This document shows positions 25,701 to 33,719 of a stretch of DNA of 64,000 bases, piece by piece; position 1 is the stretch's first letter, and each line of letters starts with the position of its first letter. The DNA comes from Megaleporinus macrocephalus (Eukaryota > Chordata > Actinopteri > Characiformes > Anostomidae), in assembly GCA_021613375.1 (NCBI GenBank), contig CM038722.1, positions 22,774,107 to 22,838,106 of the forward strand. Direction: 5' to 3'. A program made the position numbers and the translations under genes. Below the pieces are notes generated by a model that did not search any database, was not told the origin of the DNA, and saw only the letters and a program-made list of their open reading frames with translations.

Positions 25701-28160
25701 ATTGTTTACTTTCTTACAATGTTGTTAAAAGGCAGTGCTTTTTATGTTTTCTGAACAACGTTGTCAGAACGTAACAACTAAATACCATGGTTTTATGGTT
25801 GTATTTTGCCCTGTTGCCAACCAAGTTCAATGTGGCTCCATGCAGATATAACGGAACGCATGGATTTTGACAAGTTATAAGATAATGTTGTAACAGCGTA
25901 ACGACTGAATAACACTGTTTTATACTATTTATTTCTACCTTTTTACAACTTTACCAAATTCCAGGGGGTTCCATGCAGATATAATGGAATGTATGGATTA
26001 TGACAACGTTGCCACTATGTTATCAGGTAATGTTGTCACAACGTAATGACTAAATAAGACTGCTTTACACTATTTATTTCTACCTTTAGGTAACTTTACC
26101 AAATTCCAGGGGGTTCATGCAGATATAATAGAACGTATGGATTCTGACAACATTGCCACTATGTTATCAGGTAATGTTGTCACAACGTAATGACTAAATA
26201 AGACTGCTTTACACTATTTATTTCTACCTTTTTCACAACTTTACCAAACCCCAGGGGGTTCCATGCAGATATAATGGACCGTTTTGAGTCTGACAACGTT
26301 GCCACTATGTTATCAGATAATGTTGTTACAACAGAATGACTAAATAAGACTGCTTTACACTATTTATTTCTACCTTTTTCACAACTTTACCAAACCCCAG
26401 GGGGTTCCATGCAGATATAATGGACCGTTTTGAGTCTGACAACGTTGCCACTATGTTATCAGGTAATGTTGTCACAACGTAATGACTAAATAAGACTGCT
26501 TTACACTATTTATTTCTACCTTTTTTACAACTTTACCAAATTCCCGGGGGTTCCATGCAGATATAATGGACCGTTTTGATTCTGACAACATTGCCACTAT
26601 GTTATCAGATAATGTTGTTACAACAAAATGACTAAATAACAGTTTTATACTATTATTTCTACCTTTAGGCATCTTTACCAAATTCCACGGAGTTCTATGC
26701 AACAGAACCTATAAAGAATTCCAGGAGGTTATGACAACGTACTGACAACGTTGCCATTACGTTGTCAAAAAACACGCCACAACTTTCTAAGGAACTACAT
26801 TTTCCATTCCAATTTTAACGTTGTGACGTTTCAAGGTTGTGGGCATCAAAACAGTGCAATGTCACCATGTTGTCACAAGGTAACTGTGCTTGCAGGGATG
26901 CTGCACCATATGATCAGCACATAAACATGAGCAATACCCACACAAATTAGTACTTATAGGCTAGACTGTCCCTTTGAATTGAACTCTGGGCTAGAAACTG
27001 GGGGTAAAGCAGCCCTTTTTGGAGCATGGCACAGTTTCTCATTAGGTTGCTCAGCAAAACCGTCTCTCTCTTTCTTTCTCTCTCTCTAAGGAAAAGATGT
27101 AGACTGCAGATGAATCGGAGCCCAGCAGCCATTGCTGTACATCCAGCATCCCAGTGAGCGGAAAGCAATGACAACCCACGGAGGCTAGAGCGCCGGGAGT
27201 AACCGAGGAACGAGACTTAGGGGGGGGAAAGCATGGCCTATTAATCACATCGCAGCAGGCTGCTGTTACTCCCTACCCACAGGGGGAAGCTATATGGGCA
27301 TAAGAGTGAACGGAAGCCTGTTTTAGAGCTGGCTGTAGCCGCTGATGCTGAACGGAGGAGATTCCTTAAGAGGAACGGAGCTACATTAGCGAAACAAGCT
27401 AATTGCTTGATATGTTATGATTGTGTAACGTTACGAAGAATGGGGGCGAATTCGTTACGTGTACAGCACAGCACTCTATTTCTGAGGGCTTTTCTTAGCG
27501 TCACGTTAAATGCAGACTAAACGACCTCAACGTCGCCGACTAGCTCAGGTTTGGGTTGCCGTAAATCAGTTTAGCTGGGGAAGCTCAACTTGCTGTCTGA
27601 AGTTAGCTTCTTATTTGAATTGTACGTTCCACCTTAAATGGTGCAGCAGTTACATTCTGGTGTCTCGGGTTTAAGGTGGAGCGGTTAATAAGAAGCTAAC
27701 TTCAGCCCTGTCTCAGGTTTACGCTCAATAACGGCTCCATTAGCTTAAGGTGGAATCTTAAGGTGGAAAACGGCGACTAAGCGGTTTTTTATTATTTTTC
27801 TCGATACGGTATTTCACACAGACTGGCTGCCGCCGCCGTGAATGTGGATGCGCAGGAATGTGGATGGACGTGGAGGCCACACTCTTTCTGACCGACAGCA
27901 CGAAAACAGAAACGAGTCATTTCGCGATGTGAGGTGATGCTGATACCGCTAGCTAAGCTAAAGAAAAAACACAGACACCGAGGAGGAATGAATGACCGTT
28001 GCTCACCTGAAGGGAAGAAACGGACGCGTGGCTCGCGCCATTAGCGTGACAACGCAGCACCAACGCCAACCGAAACCGGCAGCCTTCCTCGTACGAAGCG
28101 GGACGGACTTCAGGACCGAACACGGCGCTCGTAATCCATCTTGGTCGTGTTCAGGGGGTC
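525..28160 (-). CDS. evi5l: EVI5-like Rab GTPase-activating protein, 5' portion (gene runs off the left edge)
   Basis: This is the N-terminal part of a TBC-domain RabGAP. Family knowledge: EVI5L and EVI5 stimulate GTP hydrolysis by Rab proteins (EVI5L on Rab23) in membrane traffic and ciliogenesis, using a TBC domain followed by long coiled coils. In the window, exon 3867-4256 encodes about 80 residues from the ATG at 4106-4108 and ends in SENLSPDELELLAKLEEQNR. Exon 525-714 continues LLEADSKSMRSMSGSRRN, then a serine-rich stretch and LEEDTWILWGRIVNEWDEWR. The junction is in frame (AG|G, Arg). WDEWRRKKDKLLK fits EVI5L better than EVI5, which has EWEDVRKKKEK there. The next exon, starting the TBC domain, lies beyond position 1. 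A non-coding first exon is proposed in the CpG island near 28007-28160. The gene is divergent from ddx39a. Identity is near certain; exon 1 is inferred. Confidence 0.88.
1212..1350 (+). pseudogene. Tc1-like transposase fossil, C-terminal fragment
   Basis: The plus-strand translation in two frames gives PPQSPDPN followed, after a frameshift, by MWDYLNAETQKMQPTSMTEL. This matches the Tc1-family block around the last catalytic residue (SPDLNxIE..W..L) and the following helix. A stop and a frameshift break it. No terminal repeats are evident. It is a dead fragment in an evi5l intron. Confidence 0.6.
2329..2830. mobile_element. Foldback-type interspersed repeat, copy 1
   Basis: This is a member of a non-autonomous family whose ends are inverted copies of each other: the left part reads GGTGGTGGATCATTCTCAGC and the right part returns to related sequence. 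Its interior contains GTGGATCAGACACCAGCAGT and the near-inverted CAGCACTGCTGTGTCTGATC. Related copies lie at 28690-29080 and 52030-52520. Exact ends cannot be fixed here. Confidence 0.65.
3540..3760. repeat. Interspersed repeat fragment (family of 42150-42415)
   Basis: The words TTTCTATTGGTCCACTCATC, GGCAGCTGCCGTGTTCAAAT and ACAGCGATTATAT recur in the same order at 42150-42415 and 48860-49100, with a partial copy at 58345-58470. The class is not recognised. Confidence 0.5.
3817..3853. repeat. (TG)n microsatellite next to an evi5l 5' splice site
   Basis: This is a run of about 18 TG units. In the sense of evi5l (minus) it is a CA repeat starting 12 nt downstream of the GT at 3866-3865. Confidence 0.95.
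3867..4256 (-). CDS. evi5l: evi5l first coding exon with 5'UTR
   Basis: The minus-strand acceptor TTTCCAG|GCTAAG sets the exon start at 4256 and the donor AATAG|GTATGC sets its end at 3867. The coding part is 4108-3867. The start is the ATG at 4106-4108; the open frame continues a little upstream, but only to a TTG at 4117, so 4108 is preferred. The encoded N-terminus is Ser/Pro/Asp-rich and low in complexity, and is somewhat longer than the mammalian EVI5L N-terminus. It then enters the conserved SENLSPDELELLAKLEEQNR block. Positions 4109-4256 are 5'UTR. Confidence 0.88.
4719..4766. repeat. (GT)n microsatellite
   Basis: About 24 GT units lie in evi5l intron 1. Confidence 0.95.
4990..5305. 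repeat. Interspersed repeat shared with 18755-19095
   Basis: Shared words in the same order include CAGTCCAACAT, GTCATGTTGAA, GATGCTGAACTT and TTTCCTCTAGACTAGTAAGA against TTTCTTCTAGACTGGCAAGA at 19065-19085. It is diverged and of unknown class, with no coding frame. Confidence 0.5.
6353..7526 (+). mobile_element. TATCGG-type non-autonomous DNA element, two copies in tandem
   Basis: Two direct copies start at 6353 and 6979 with GAGATGGAAGGATCGATCGG and GTATCGGTATCGGA. Both continue through GATGGCGTTAAACAAATTAG, an Ala/Ser-poor non-coding interior and CAGACCAGATCTGACC. The second copy reaches the opposite end, CTCGATCGGTATCGGCTATC (about 7526). The first breaks off at TTTCTAGTA where the second begins. 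A reverse-orientation copy lies at 19250-20135. No transposase frame is present. The TATCGG-rich ends suggest a hAT-type element. Confidence 0.6.
8050..8724 (-). mobile_element. hAT-type non-autonomous element, copy 1, with terminal repeats and 8-bp duplication
   Basis: The left end reads TAGGAATGTAACAATGCA and the right end is its inverted counterpart, TGCATTGTTACATCTCTA. The flanking octamers ATAAACTC (8042-8049) and AAAAACTG (8725-8732) match at 6 of 8. It is 675 bp long and in the opposite orientation to the copy at 24035-24712. The interior keeps ATG GTG GAT GAA GAG GAG at 8464 followed by a splice-donor-like ACAG|GTGAGG (8485-8494). This could be the start exon of a lost transposase. 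Confidence 0.75.
9788..10156 (+). mobile_element. hAT-type element starting TAGGGGTGTAAGAAAATA
   Basis: The element runs from TAGGGGTGTAAGAAAATAAC to CCAATGCACAAGCCCTA (369 bp). The flanking octamers are TGTCTAGG (9780-9787) and TATCTAGG (10157-10164), matching at 7 of 8, which is the hAT signature. It is non-coding. Relatives are at 10780-10972 (inverted), 12300-12800 and 37555-37712. Confidence 0.75.
10780..10972 (-). mobile_element. Shortened inverted copy of the TAGGGGTGTAAG hAT element
   Basis: It runs from TAGGGCGGTGTATTGGCAAG to TTTCTTACACCCCTA. The flanks are CTACGGAC (10772-10779) and CTACAAAC (10973-10980), matching at 6 of 8. At 193 bp it is an internally deleted form of the 369-bp element at 9788 and points the other way. 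Confidence 0.7.
12300..12800 (+). mobile_element. Diverged TAGGGGTGTAAG-family element
   Basis: TAGTGTAAGAAAATATCAAA at 12481 begins a copy colinear with 9788-10100 (AACCACTAGATGGCAGTGTT, TGGTGTGTTTTAATAGTAGG). It is preceded at 12300-12470 by a second, more decayed piece. No clear target duplication is seen. Confidence 0.6.
14995..15112 (+). mobile_element. L2/CR1-type LINE 3' tail
   Basis: The sequence TTTCATTGTACAGTGTAACT ... GACAATAAAACTTGAACTGA, with a short repeated tail, is the usual 3' end of L2/CR1-like LINEs in fish. No reverse transcriptase frame is attached. Confidence 0.6.
16787..17095 (+). mobile_element. tRNA-like SINE
   Basis: It starts GGCAGCACGGTGGTGTAGTG. A Pol III A box-like stretch, TGTAGTGGTTAGCAGTG, and a B box-like GGGTTGGATTCC lie about 40 nt apart. 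A body typical of a common fish SINE family follows (CATGTTCTCCCCGTGCTTGA, GGGTTTCCTCCCACAGTCCA) and it ends in GGATAATGAATAGATG. Relatives are at 59370-59640 and, much shortened, 31118-31315. Confidence 0.75.
18755..19095. repeat. Interspersed repeat shared with 4990-5305
   Basis: This is the second copy of the family at 4990-5305, with an extra segment around 18800-18840. The class is unknown. Confidence 0.45.
19166..20282. repeat. 42-bp minisatellite interrupted by a TATCGG element
   Basis: At 20130-20282 a 42-bp unit (CCATATCCCATTAATATCTA plus TAATATATACATACATTA) recurs about 3.5 times (CATTAAT words at about 20149, 20191, 20233 and 20275). The same unit appears on the far side of the element at 19166-19245. 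The two parts bracket the TATCGG element. Confidence 0.7.
19250..20135 (-). mobile_element. TATCGG-type element, reverse orientation, longest copy
   Basis: It is the reverse complement of the family at 6353-7526. The right side carries GCTCATTTGTTTAACGCCAT and the left side CGATAGCTGATACCGATCGA. It keeps an interior stretch (about 19380-19610) missing from the tandem copies, but lacks roughly the last 120 bp at its right end. No coding frame survives. Confidence 0.6.
21193..21277. repeat. (AATCA)n pentanucleotide array
   Basis: Seventeen perfect tandem copies of a 5-bp unit (AATCA) lie without spacers. It is a simple repeat, not a CRISPR array. Confidence 0.97.
22222..22392 (+). mobile_element. 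SINE-like fragment
   Basis: The stretch GCCCTTGAGCAGGGCACCTA, CACTGCTCTGGGCACATGTG and TCACTGCCCCCTAGTGTGTA resembles the body of a second common fish tRNA-SINE family. The head (GGTTGCCAGTTTGTTCC) is a degenerate B box. The assignment is from memory of the family. Confidence 0.5.
23640..23740. promoter_or_regulatory. Candidate homeodomain-site cluster in evi5l intron 1
   Basis: GTGATTAG (23666-23673) and its exact inverted copy CTAATCAC (23687-23694) are 13 bp apart. They are followed by TAATTAATCC (23711-23720) and TTTAATC. The block has no repeat-family look, unlike most of the intron. Conservation cannot be judged from one sequence. Confidence 0.25.
24035..24712 (+). mobile_element. hAT-type non-autonomous element, copy 2, perfect 18-bp terminal repeats
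   Basis: TAGGGATGTAACGATGCA at the left and its exact inverse TGCATCGTTACATCCCTA at the right delimit 678 bp. The flanking octamers CACTCCAG (24027-24034) and CACTTCAG (24713-24720) match at 7 of 8. The interior is the reverse complement of the element at 8050-8724. The start codon and donor seen in that copy are both mutated here (around 24300-24325). Confidence 0.85.
25750..26790. repeat. Tandem array of about 146-bp units (seven units)
   Basis: The landmark TGACTAAATAAGACTGCTTT (and variants) recurs at about 25775, 25902, 26047, 26191, 26337, 26483 and 26629; the last five steps are 144, 146, 146 and 146 bp. Each unit also carries CTGACAACGTTGCCACTATG, AATGTTGTCACAACGTAATG, TTTACACTATTTATTTCTAC and GGGGGTTCCATGCAGATATA. 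The array lies about 1 kb from the evi5l CpG island. Confidence 0.9.
27597..27705. mobile_element. Short hairpin MITE, copy 1
   Basis: CTGAAGTTAGCTTCTTA at 27597 pairs with its inverse TAAGAAGCTAACTTCAG ending at 27705, giving a 109-bp palindromic element. A second copy is at 37255-37381. It sits about 100 bp from the CpG island edge. Confidence 0.7.
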
Positions 28161-28450
28161 GACGAAACTGAGGCGAAAACGCGAGCTGTCAAAGCGGGCG
28201 AGCTTCCTCCAAGGATGGTTTCTTCACGGGCGCCGCCCAAGTCCCGCCCACCGGGACCACCCTCCGCACAACAGGCTGCGGGTACTAACGCAAAACGAAC
28301 ATAAACATCGTCGTCGTCGTCGAGCATAGCACGTTTAGATTTCCATCGCGGTCACCGTTTCATCCGCGACCCGAAATTCGTGGAGAATATGGAGGTAAAA
28401 AACGAGCGGAGTGCGCGTCGCCACGTAAATAGCAGCGCGGTGATTGACAG
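27800..28450 (-). promoter_or_regulatory. evi5l: CpG island promoter, probably of evi5l
   Basis: CpG dinucleotides are dense here (for example CGTCGTCGTCGTCGAG around 28308-28324 and GGGCGCCGCCC around 28228-28238), against strong CpG depletion in the flanks. It holds GC boxes, one YY1 motif on the minus strand and a matching splice donor at 28006-28005. No open frame of note is present on either strand. Confidence 0.65.
28007..28160 (-). other. evi5l: Probable non-coding exon 1 of evi5l
   Basis: On the minus strand a strong donor, CCCTTCAG|GTGAGC, ends an exon at 28007 inside a CpG-rich block. A YY1-type motif, CCAAGATGG, lies at 28136-28144 in the same orientation; such motifs usually sit just downstream of transcription starts. 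This predicts a start near 28150-28165. GC boxes lie just upstream (in the minus sense) around 28231-28250. If transcribed, the leader carries a 9-codon upstream ORF (28139-28110). The link to the coding exon at 4256 is inference from orientation and the absence of another gene between. Confidence 0.55.
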
Positions 28451-28620
28451 GAGTGTTAACCAATAGGAGCGCGCAAAGCAGAAGCGGGGTCAGACTGACG
28501 GTTGAGACCCCCCACTCGAGGCGAGAGCGGACAGGTGCTGCACATTTTATTTATCTTAGGACCAATTATATCCTGAAAATATAATGTGTATAAATATAAA
28601 TATGTATAAATATAAAATAT

Positions 28621-28624
<4 letters not shown>

Positions 28625-28700
<76 letters not shown>

Positions 28701-29110
28701 GGTGGTGGGTCCTTTTCAGCACTGCAGTGACACTGTATGTTAGTGTATGTTGTGCTGGCACGAGTGGATCAGACACAGCAGTGCTGCTGGAGTGTTTTCC
28801 TCTCACTGTCCACTCTATTAGACACCCCCACCTTGCAGATGCACGCAATAGATGTAAAGTCTGAGACAATAGCTCATCTGCTGCTGCACAGTCCTTCCTC
28901 GGTGGTCAGAGGATGCTGCCCACAGGACGCTGTCGGTTGGATGTTGCTGGTTGGTGGACTATTCTTAGTCCAGCAGCACTACTGTGTCTGATCCATTCAC
29001 ACAAGCACACACTAACACACCAAAATCATATCAGTGTCACTGCAGTGCTAAGAATAATCTACTTCCCGAATAGTACATGCACCTGCTCTGTATATATAAA
29101 ATATATATAT

Positions 29111-29181
<71 letters not shown>
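28625..29181. repeat. (TA)n tracts flanking a foldback element (copy 2)
   Basis: A (TA)n run at about 28625-28696 leads directly into TATTTGGGTGGTGGGTCC (element about 28690-29080, related to 2329-2830). After the element come an A run (29116-29139) and a second (AT)n run to 29181. The interior contains GTGGATCAGACACAGCAGTG and its inverse ACTGTGTCTGATCCATTCAC. There is no gene here. The minus-strand 137-codon frame over the TA run is an artefact. Confidence 0.75.
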
Positions 29182-29183
<2 letters not shown>

Positions 29184-30726
29184 CATGTTATATAATTTAT
29201 TATGTATTTATTATTATAAAAAATAATATTTTTATCTTAACCACATTAGCACTTATTAGCATTCTTTTAAAAATTTTTAAAACATTTTGACTGAGGCACA
29301 GTTACATTTTACATTTGTCAGTTGATACGAGTGTCTAGGAGCTTTCAAACAGTAATCGAAGACATCCTGGTGAGGTCAAATTTCCTCAAAATGCATTTCA
29401 TTTCCCAGTAAGTACTGCTATATTTCATACAGCAAGCGTGCTGACTCCTAGCCCTGAAGATCTCCCACCCTGGAGAATTCAGGCCCATCACTCTTGGCTC
29501 ATATAGTCAGATGCCCCTGAAGGCCTAGATTATCTGCATCAGATGTGTTAGATTAGGGTTGGAGCTAAACTATGCAACGTGTTAGATCTCCAGGACCTGG
29601 ACTGAGCAACCCTGTCCATATTCTTGAGCTCAGGGTGTCGGTTAGGGAGCTGCAGTTCCTTCATTAGGGACACCCTACAGCATCATAGTCCAACAGGCCA
29701 GTTTTAGGGATGCATTAGTCCCCCAAATCCCCTTTCCAAAAAATGTGTGTTACTAGTGATTTTCATTCATATATACAATATACTGAAAAAGCAGGACACA
29801 ACATGAGGGAGGCCTTGCTGCTGCTCTCTCGCAGCGCTGCCTCTGATATAATGTTAAAGTAGAAACTTGTCCAACTCGTCCAATCACATCAGACCGCCAA
29901 AGACATAACCCTGTCTTATTAGAGCTTATTACCCAATCATATTTCTAGTCATGCTTACTCTTTGAAGTAACATCAGTAAAAACTGAACATGAAAAAGCTG
30001 GGTTTTGGCTGGAAGCTCAATAAAATAAAACGTAGACCTACAATATAGGAGTGTGATAAGTCATGATCAGTGTAGCTGGCTATCGAGTTTTTACTCAGTT
30101 GCTTCTTAGCTAATCAGCTAGGCTAATCCTAACATTAATTAGCCAACTGGCAAGTCCAGTAACTTCACCACGAGCCTTTCAGCGCATTTAGGTCTTGATA
30201 CATGATGTGCAAATGACAAATAAATAAACTTGAAACTTGAAACTTGAAACTTCGTAGTGAAAGCATGAACGTGTGAGAGAGATGGAAGTAATATTAATGA
30301 CAGCTTTGTGTATTCTTTGTTTTTGTATCTCTCTTCAGTGAGATACTGGTGTCTAAACAACACCAGTGTTTGCCATATATTGCTGTTTACCATGATATTT
30401 TTTTATTTGACTTGACTTTACCATGAGAGTTTTATTAAAGGACATTTTAAAGGACTATACACAGAAAGGGAGAGAAAGAAGCTGCAGGAGATCTGATAAA
30501 GCTCTAGTGGTCAAGAAGAAAGTATCATAGACCTGTTTAAGATTTCATGTACAATTACTGCTGAATTTAATTGAATTTAAGTTCTCCATATTTATTTATA
30601 TCTATTTAATTCAGTCTGCACTCTCCTTTACTGCTGCACTTAGCACTTTACTTTAAATATACAACTCTGCACATGTTAAGTCTACAGGTGTGTCTGTGCG
30701 TGTCATTGCGTATGTGTGTCTGTACT

Positions 30727-30728
<2 letters not shown>

Positions 30729-30768
<40 letters not shown>
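30729..30768. repeat. (GT)n microsatellite
   Basis: About 20 GT units lie in the intergenic region. They are followed at 30790-30910 by a LINE-like 3' tail (GCCAATAAAATCCAATTCTG with repeated TGATTC). Confidence 0.9.
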
Positions 30769-30770
<2 letters not shown>

Positions 30771-31117
30771 AGGATGGTTAGGTTGGGTGTGTTTGTTACT
30801 TCTGTAAAGTCAGTTATCGTGCACTGTGAGTTACTGTAACCAAACACAAATTCCTTGTATGTGTGAGCATACTTCGCCAATAAAATCCAATTCTGATTCT
30901 GATTCTGAACTTCACTGAAAAATATATAATATTTGTCTCTGAGATCATTAAATTCTGTAATCTCATTAAACATGCCTACAGAGTAAAATCAGACTGTTTC
31001 TGAGACTGAACTGAACAATAATCTGTGTATTGAAATAATGTATAATTTAGAGAGAAGATTGCTTGTCTTATATGTGTTGTAAGTGGATAGGATGTTTAAA
31101 TTCTAGTATAAACTAGG

Positions 31118-31315
31118 GGGGATGGCGCCTCACAGCAAGAAGGTTTGATTCCCAGCCGGGGCATCTGGGTTCCTGGGATCCCTGGTTTTCCCCCACAGTC
31201 CAAAGCACTTGTTTCGGCCAAACAAGTGCTGGGACAAGATCCAGCACTCCCCCGCGACCCAGAAGGATAAGCGGCTTGGAAAATGAATGAATGAATGAAC
31301 GAATGAATGAAACCG
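31118..31315 (+). mobile_element. SINE remnant
   Basis: GCGCCTCACAGCAAGAAGGT, a short TTTGATTCCCAGC B box-like word, CCCCACAGTCCAAAGCACTT and a (GAAT)n tail (31284-31313) mark a shortened member of the SINE family at 16787. Confidence 0.55.
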
Positions 31316-31499
31316 TAATTTGTTTTTGATACATTTCATGCATTAGAAGTTCATGATGAAAAATTATCCAGAGGCACTGTACCCGCAGACCCCCCTAGTA
31401 CGTGCTTTAAGAGCTGTGAAGTGGCTGATGGGTAAACTGTCCTGCATATTCCTGGGATGTGGTTAACTGTTGTTTACCACTGCCTTTGCAAAAAGTTCC

Positions 31500-32040
31500 T
31501 TTTCTAAAGAACCTTTACACTCTTTTACATAGAGTTTGGAATCACCCTGTGCAGGACACTGCAGGACACTATCAGGCTGAATTTAACCTTCAGTTATTCT
31601 TCAACAGGGGACAGACAAGAGAACACACAGTTGGCACAGCTTCTCCTCCAGAGGCCCTGGGAATCTTGATAGGGTACATGGCATCAGGGAATACCAGGGC
31701 TTTAAATAGGTCACCACTGAATCTCCCAACAGGACAATGATCCAAAACATATGCCCAGATCAACACATAAATCGTTTACTGGACACAAAACCAAGCTTCT
31801 GCCATGGCCATCTCAGCCCCCTGATCTAAACCATATAGAAATCCTGTGGGGTGTGCTTAAGAGGAGAGTGCACAGGAGAGGACCTACAAGCCTGGATGAT
31901 TAAGAGAGTTTCTGTAAAGAACAACGGTCTCTAATGACCTGCTCTGTAATCTTCAACCCTATAAGATGTTATAGGAGAAGACGAGGTGCTGTTTTATTGG
32001 CAAAAGGAGGTTGTACAAAGTATTTGATGAATGTGTAGCA
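31500..32040 (+). pseudogene. Tc1/mariner transposase fossil
   Basis: The plus-strand translation across frames gives QQDNDPKHM, then LPWPSQPPDLNHIEILW and LKRRVH. These are the middle and final catalytic blocks (DNDPKH; SPDLNPIE..W) of Tc1-family DDE transposases. Stops and frameshifts interrupt it, and no terminal repeats were found. It is unrelated in detail to the fossil at 1212. Confidence 0.75.
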
Positions 32041-32287
32041 ACTAGGGCCACCTCTCACACACAGATACACAGGGACTTCTACTCAGGTGCACACCACTGG
32101 TTGCACCTTCATTCATTTCAGACTTCTTGCACATTTTACACTCTTCACTATACTTAAAATGTTTCAACCACACTCTACAGGTGAAATTTCTGTTCCTATA
32201 TTATATATTTATGTATTTTAGTGAAAATATTTTTTATTGTTATCTCAGAATATATATTTTCTCGTATCTAGTTTATGTTTATTCCAT

Positions 32288-32371
<84 letters not shown>
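32288..32371. repeat. (TA)n microsatellite
   Basis: About 42 TA units lie in the intergenic region. Confidence 0.95.
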
Positions 32372-32373
<2 letters not shown>

Positions 32374-33719
32374 TAGTATTTCAGTTAATAGGCAGTGAAT
32401 AGGCAGTTGTTTTACTCTTAGTTGTACAGTGTTAACTATGTATATAACAAATAAACTTTGATTTGAATAAATTCAGATTTGCCAATAATTGTGGCACATT
32501 GTTCTCAGAATTAATGTTCTGTAAATAGATTTTGCTCATTTTTATTAGTGTGAGATTAAACTAGCCCACCAAAAGGTGAGTTTCTTTTACTCACCTTCTC
32601 CAGGGGTGCCAATAAGTAATAAGCTACAGTGGTGTCAGAAGTGGTAGAAGAAGCAGTGTTGACATGCCACACTTGTGGTGACGCATATATCTGATGGTTC
32701 ACCAGTTGGGAAGCGGTAGGAGGGGCCCGGAAGGGCAAGAAGAGGTGATAAAATGGGAAATACATTTAATGCATTGCACTGTATGTACCTCTCTCTCCGC
32801 CATGAATGTATGCTTTTACAAATGTATTTAAAAAGTTTATCGTAAAAACTATCATAAAAAGATAAACGTCTAGCAGTATATTTGTCACAATTTAATGTAA
32901 TAACTTTTGGTGAGAGAACTGTCCATTTTTACACAGATTAAATGAAACACTTTAAATATAATATAAATCTTCTGAACCAGGGTTGCCAGCAAAGTGTATT
33001 AATTTACAAAAGATGAAGACACAGTGAGAATACAAGCGTTAATCTTGAATTGAAGCCGTTTTATTACAGAAAACATTGGCTATATTTGTACATTTTCTAG
33101 GGGTGAGAGGGGATACCTCATCTCAACCCCCCCCCCCCCAAATTACTTCATTATTATCACTCACCCACCATTATTTTCTAATTTACACCTCACTGCCGGT
33201 CCCAAACCACTATTGTTTCCAAACCAGCCAATGGGAAAACATTGTCTCTGTAATGATGTCACTTTGTCACTTTGAGAGATGAGATATATAAATATGAATG
33301 TTCTTCCTGTGTGAGCATCTGTGGCTGGAGCAGACTGTTGATCCTACCAGACTCTGTCAGACAGTGTCACAGCTACACAGAGAGCTACATTAAACCAGTA
33401 GAAGAGCTATGAGAATAATGTAACATGATATAAGTATAAAGGTCAAACCACTTAATGTTCTAAAAATGTTCCAAAACTTCAATGATTCTGACGTCTGGCT
33501 CCAATCAGCACCACTGTGAGGAAAATCTGAGGCAGCAAGTTTCTCTGTAATGAACCCTATCACATCAGACCTCTTTCAATTACTTTATTTTAAAGTAAAG
33601 TAAGCAAAGTAAAGTAACCAATTTACATCTTAACTACTTAATCATGAAAAAATGAGTTAAAAATTAGCAATCCCCCTCTAAAGTTTCTTTCTTTCTTTGC
33701 CTCTGACCTGCTCTGGTTG

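Larger units (their letters stand above)
4257..28006 (-). other. evi5l: evi5l intron 1 (about 23.7 kb), repeat-rich
   Basis: This region lies between the inferred non-coding exon and the first coding exon. It holds the repeats listed separately: (GT)n at 4719, TATCGG elements at 6353-7526 and 19250-20135, hAT elements at 8050, 9788, 10780 and 24035, a SINE at 16787, a LINE tail at 14995, the CAAAT array at 21193 and the 146-bp tandem array at 25750. I see no exon-like conserved frame anywhere in it. Stretches without anything I recognise are 5300-6350, 10980-12290, 13150-14990, 15115-16780, 17100-18750, 20290-21190, 21280-22220, 22400-23650, 24720-25690 and 26800-27590. A short GA-rich run lies at 11806-11843. 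Confidence 0.55.
29182..33700. other. Intergenic region between evi5l and ddx39a
   Basis: No gene is visible. Apart from the repeats listed (LINE tails, (GT)n at 30729, a SINE remnant at 31118, a Tc1 fossil at 31500, (TA)n at 32288), the stretches 29200-30200, 32400-33050 and 33130-33650 show nothing recognised. A short tandem of CTTGAAA lies at 30229-30251. Confidence 0.6.
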
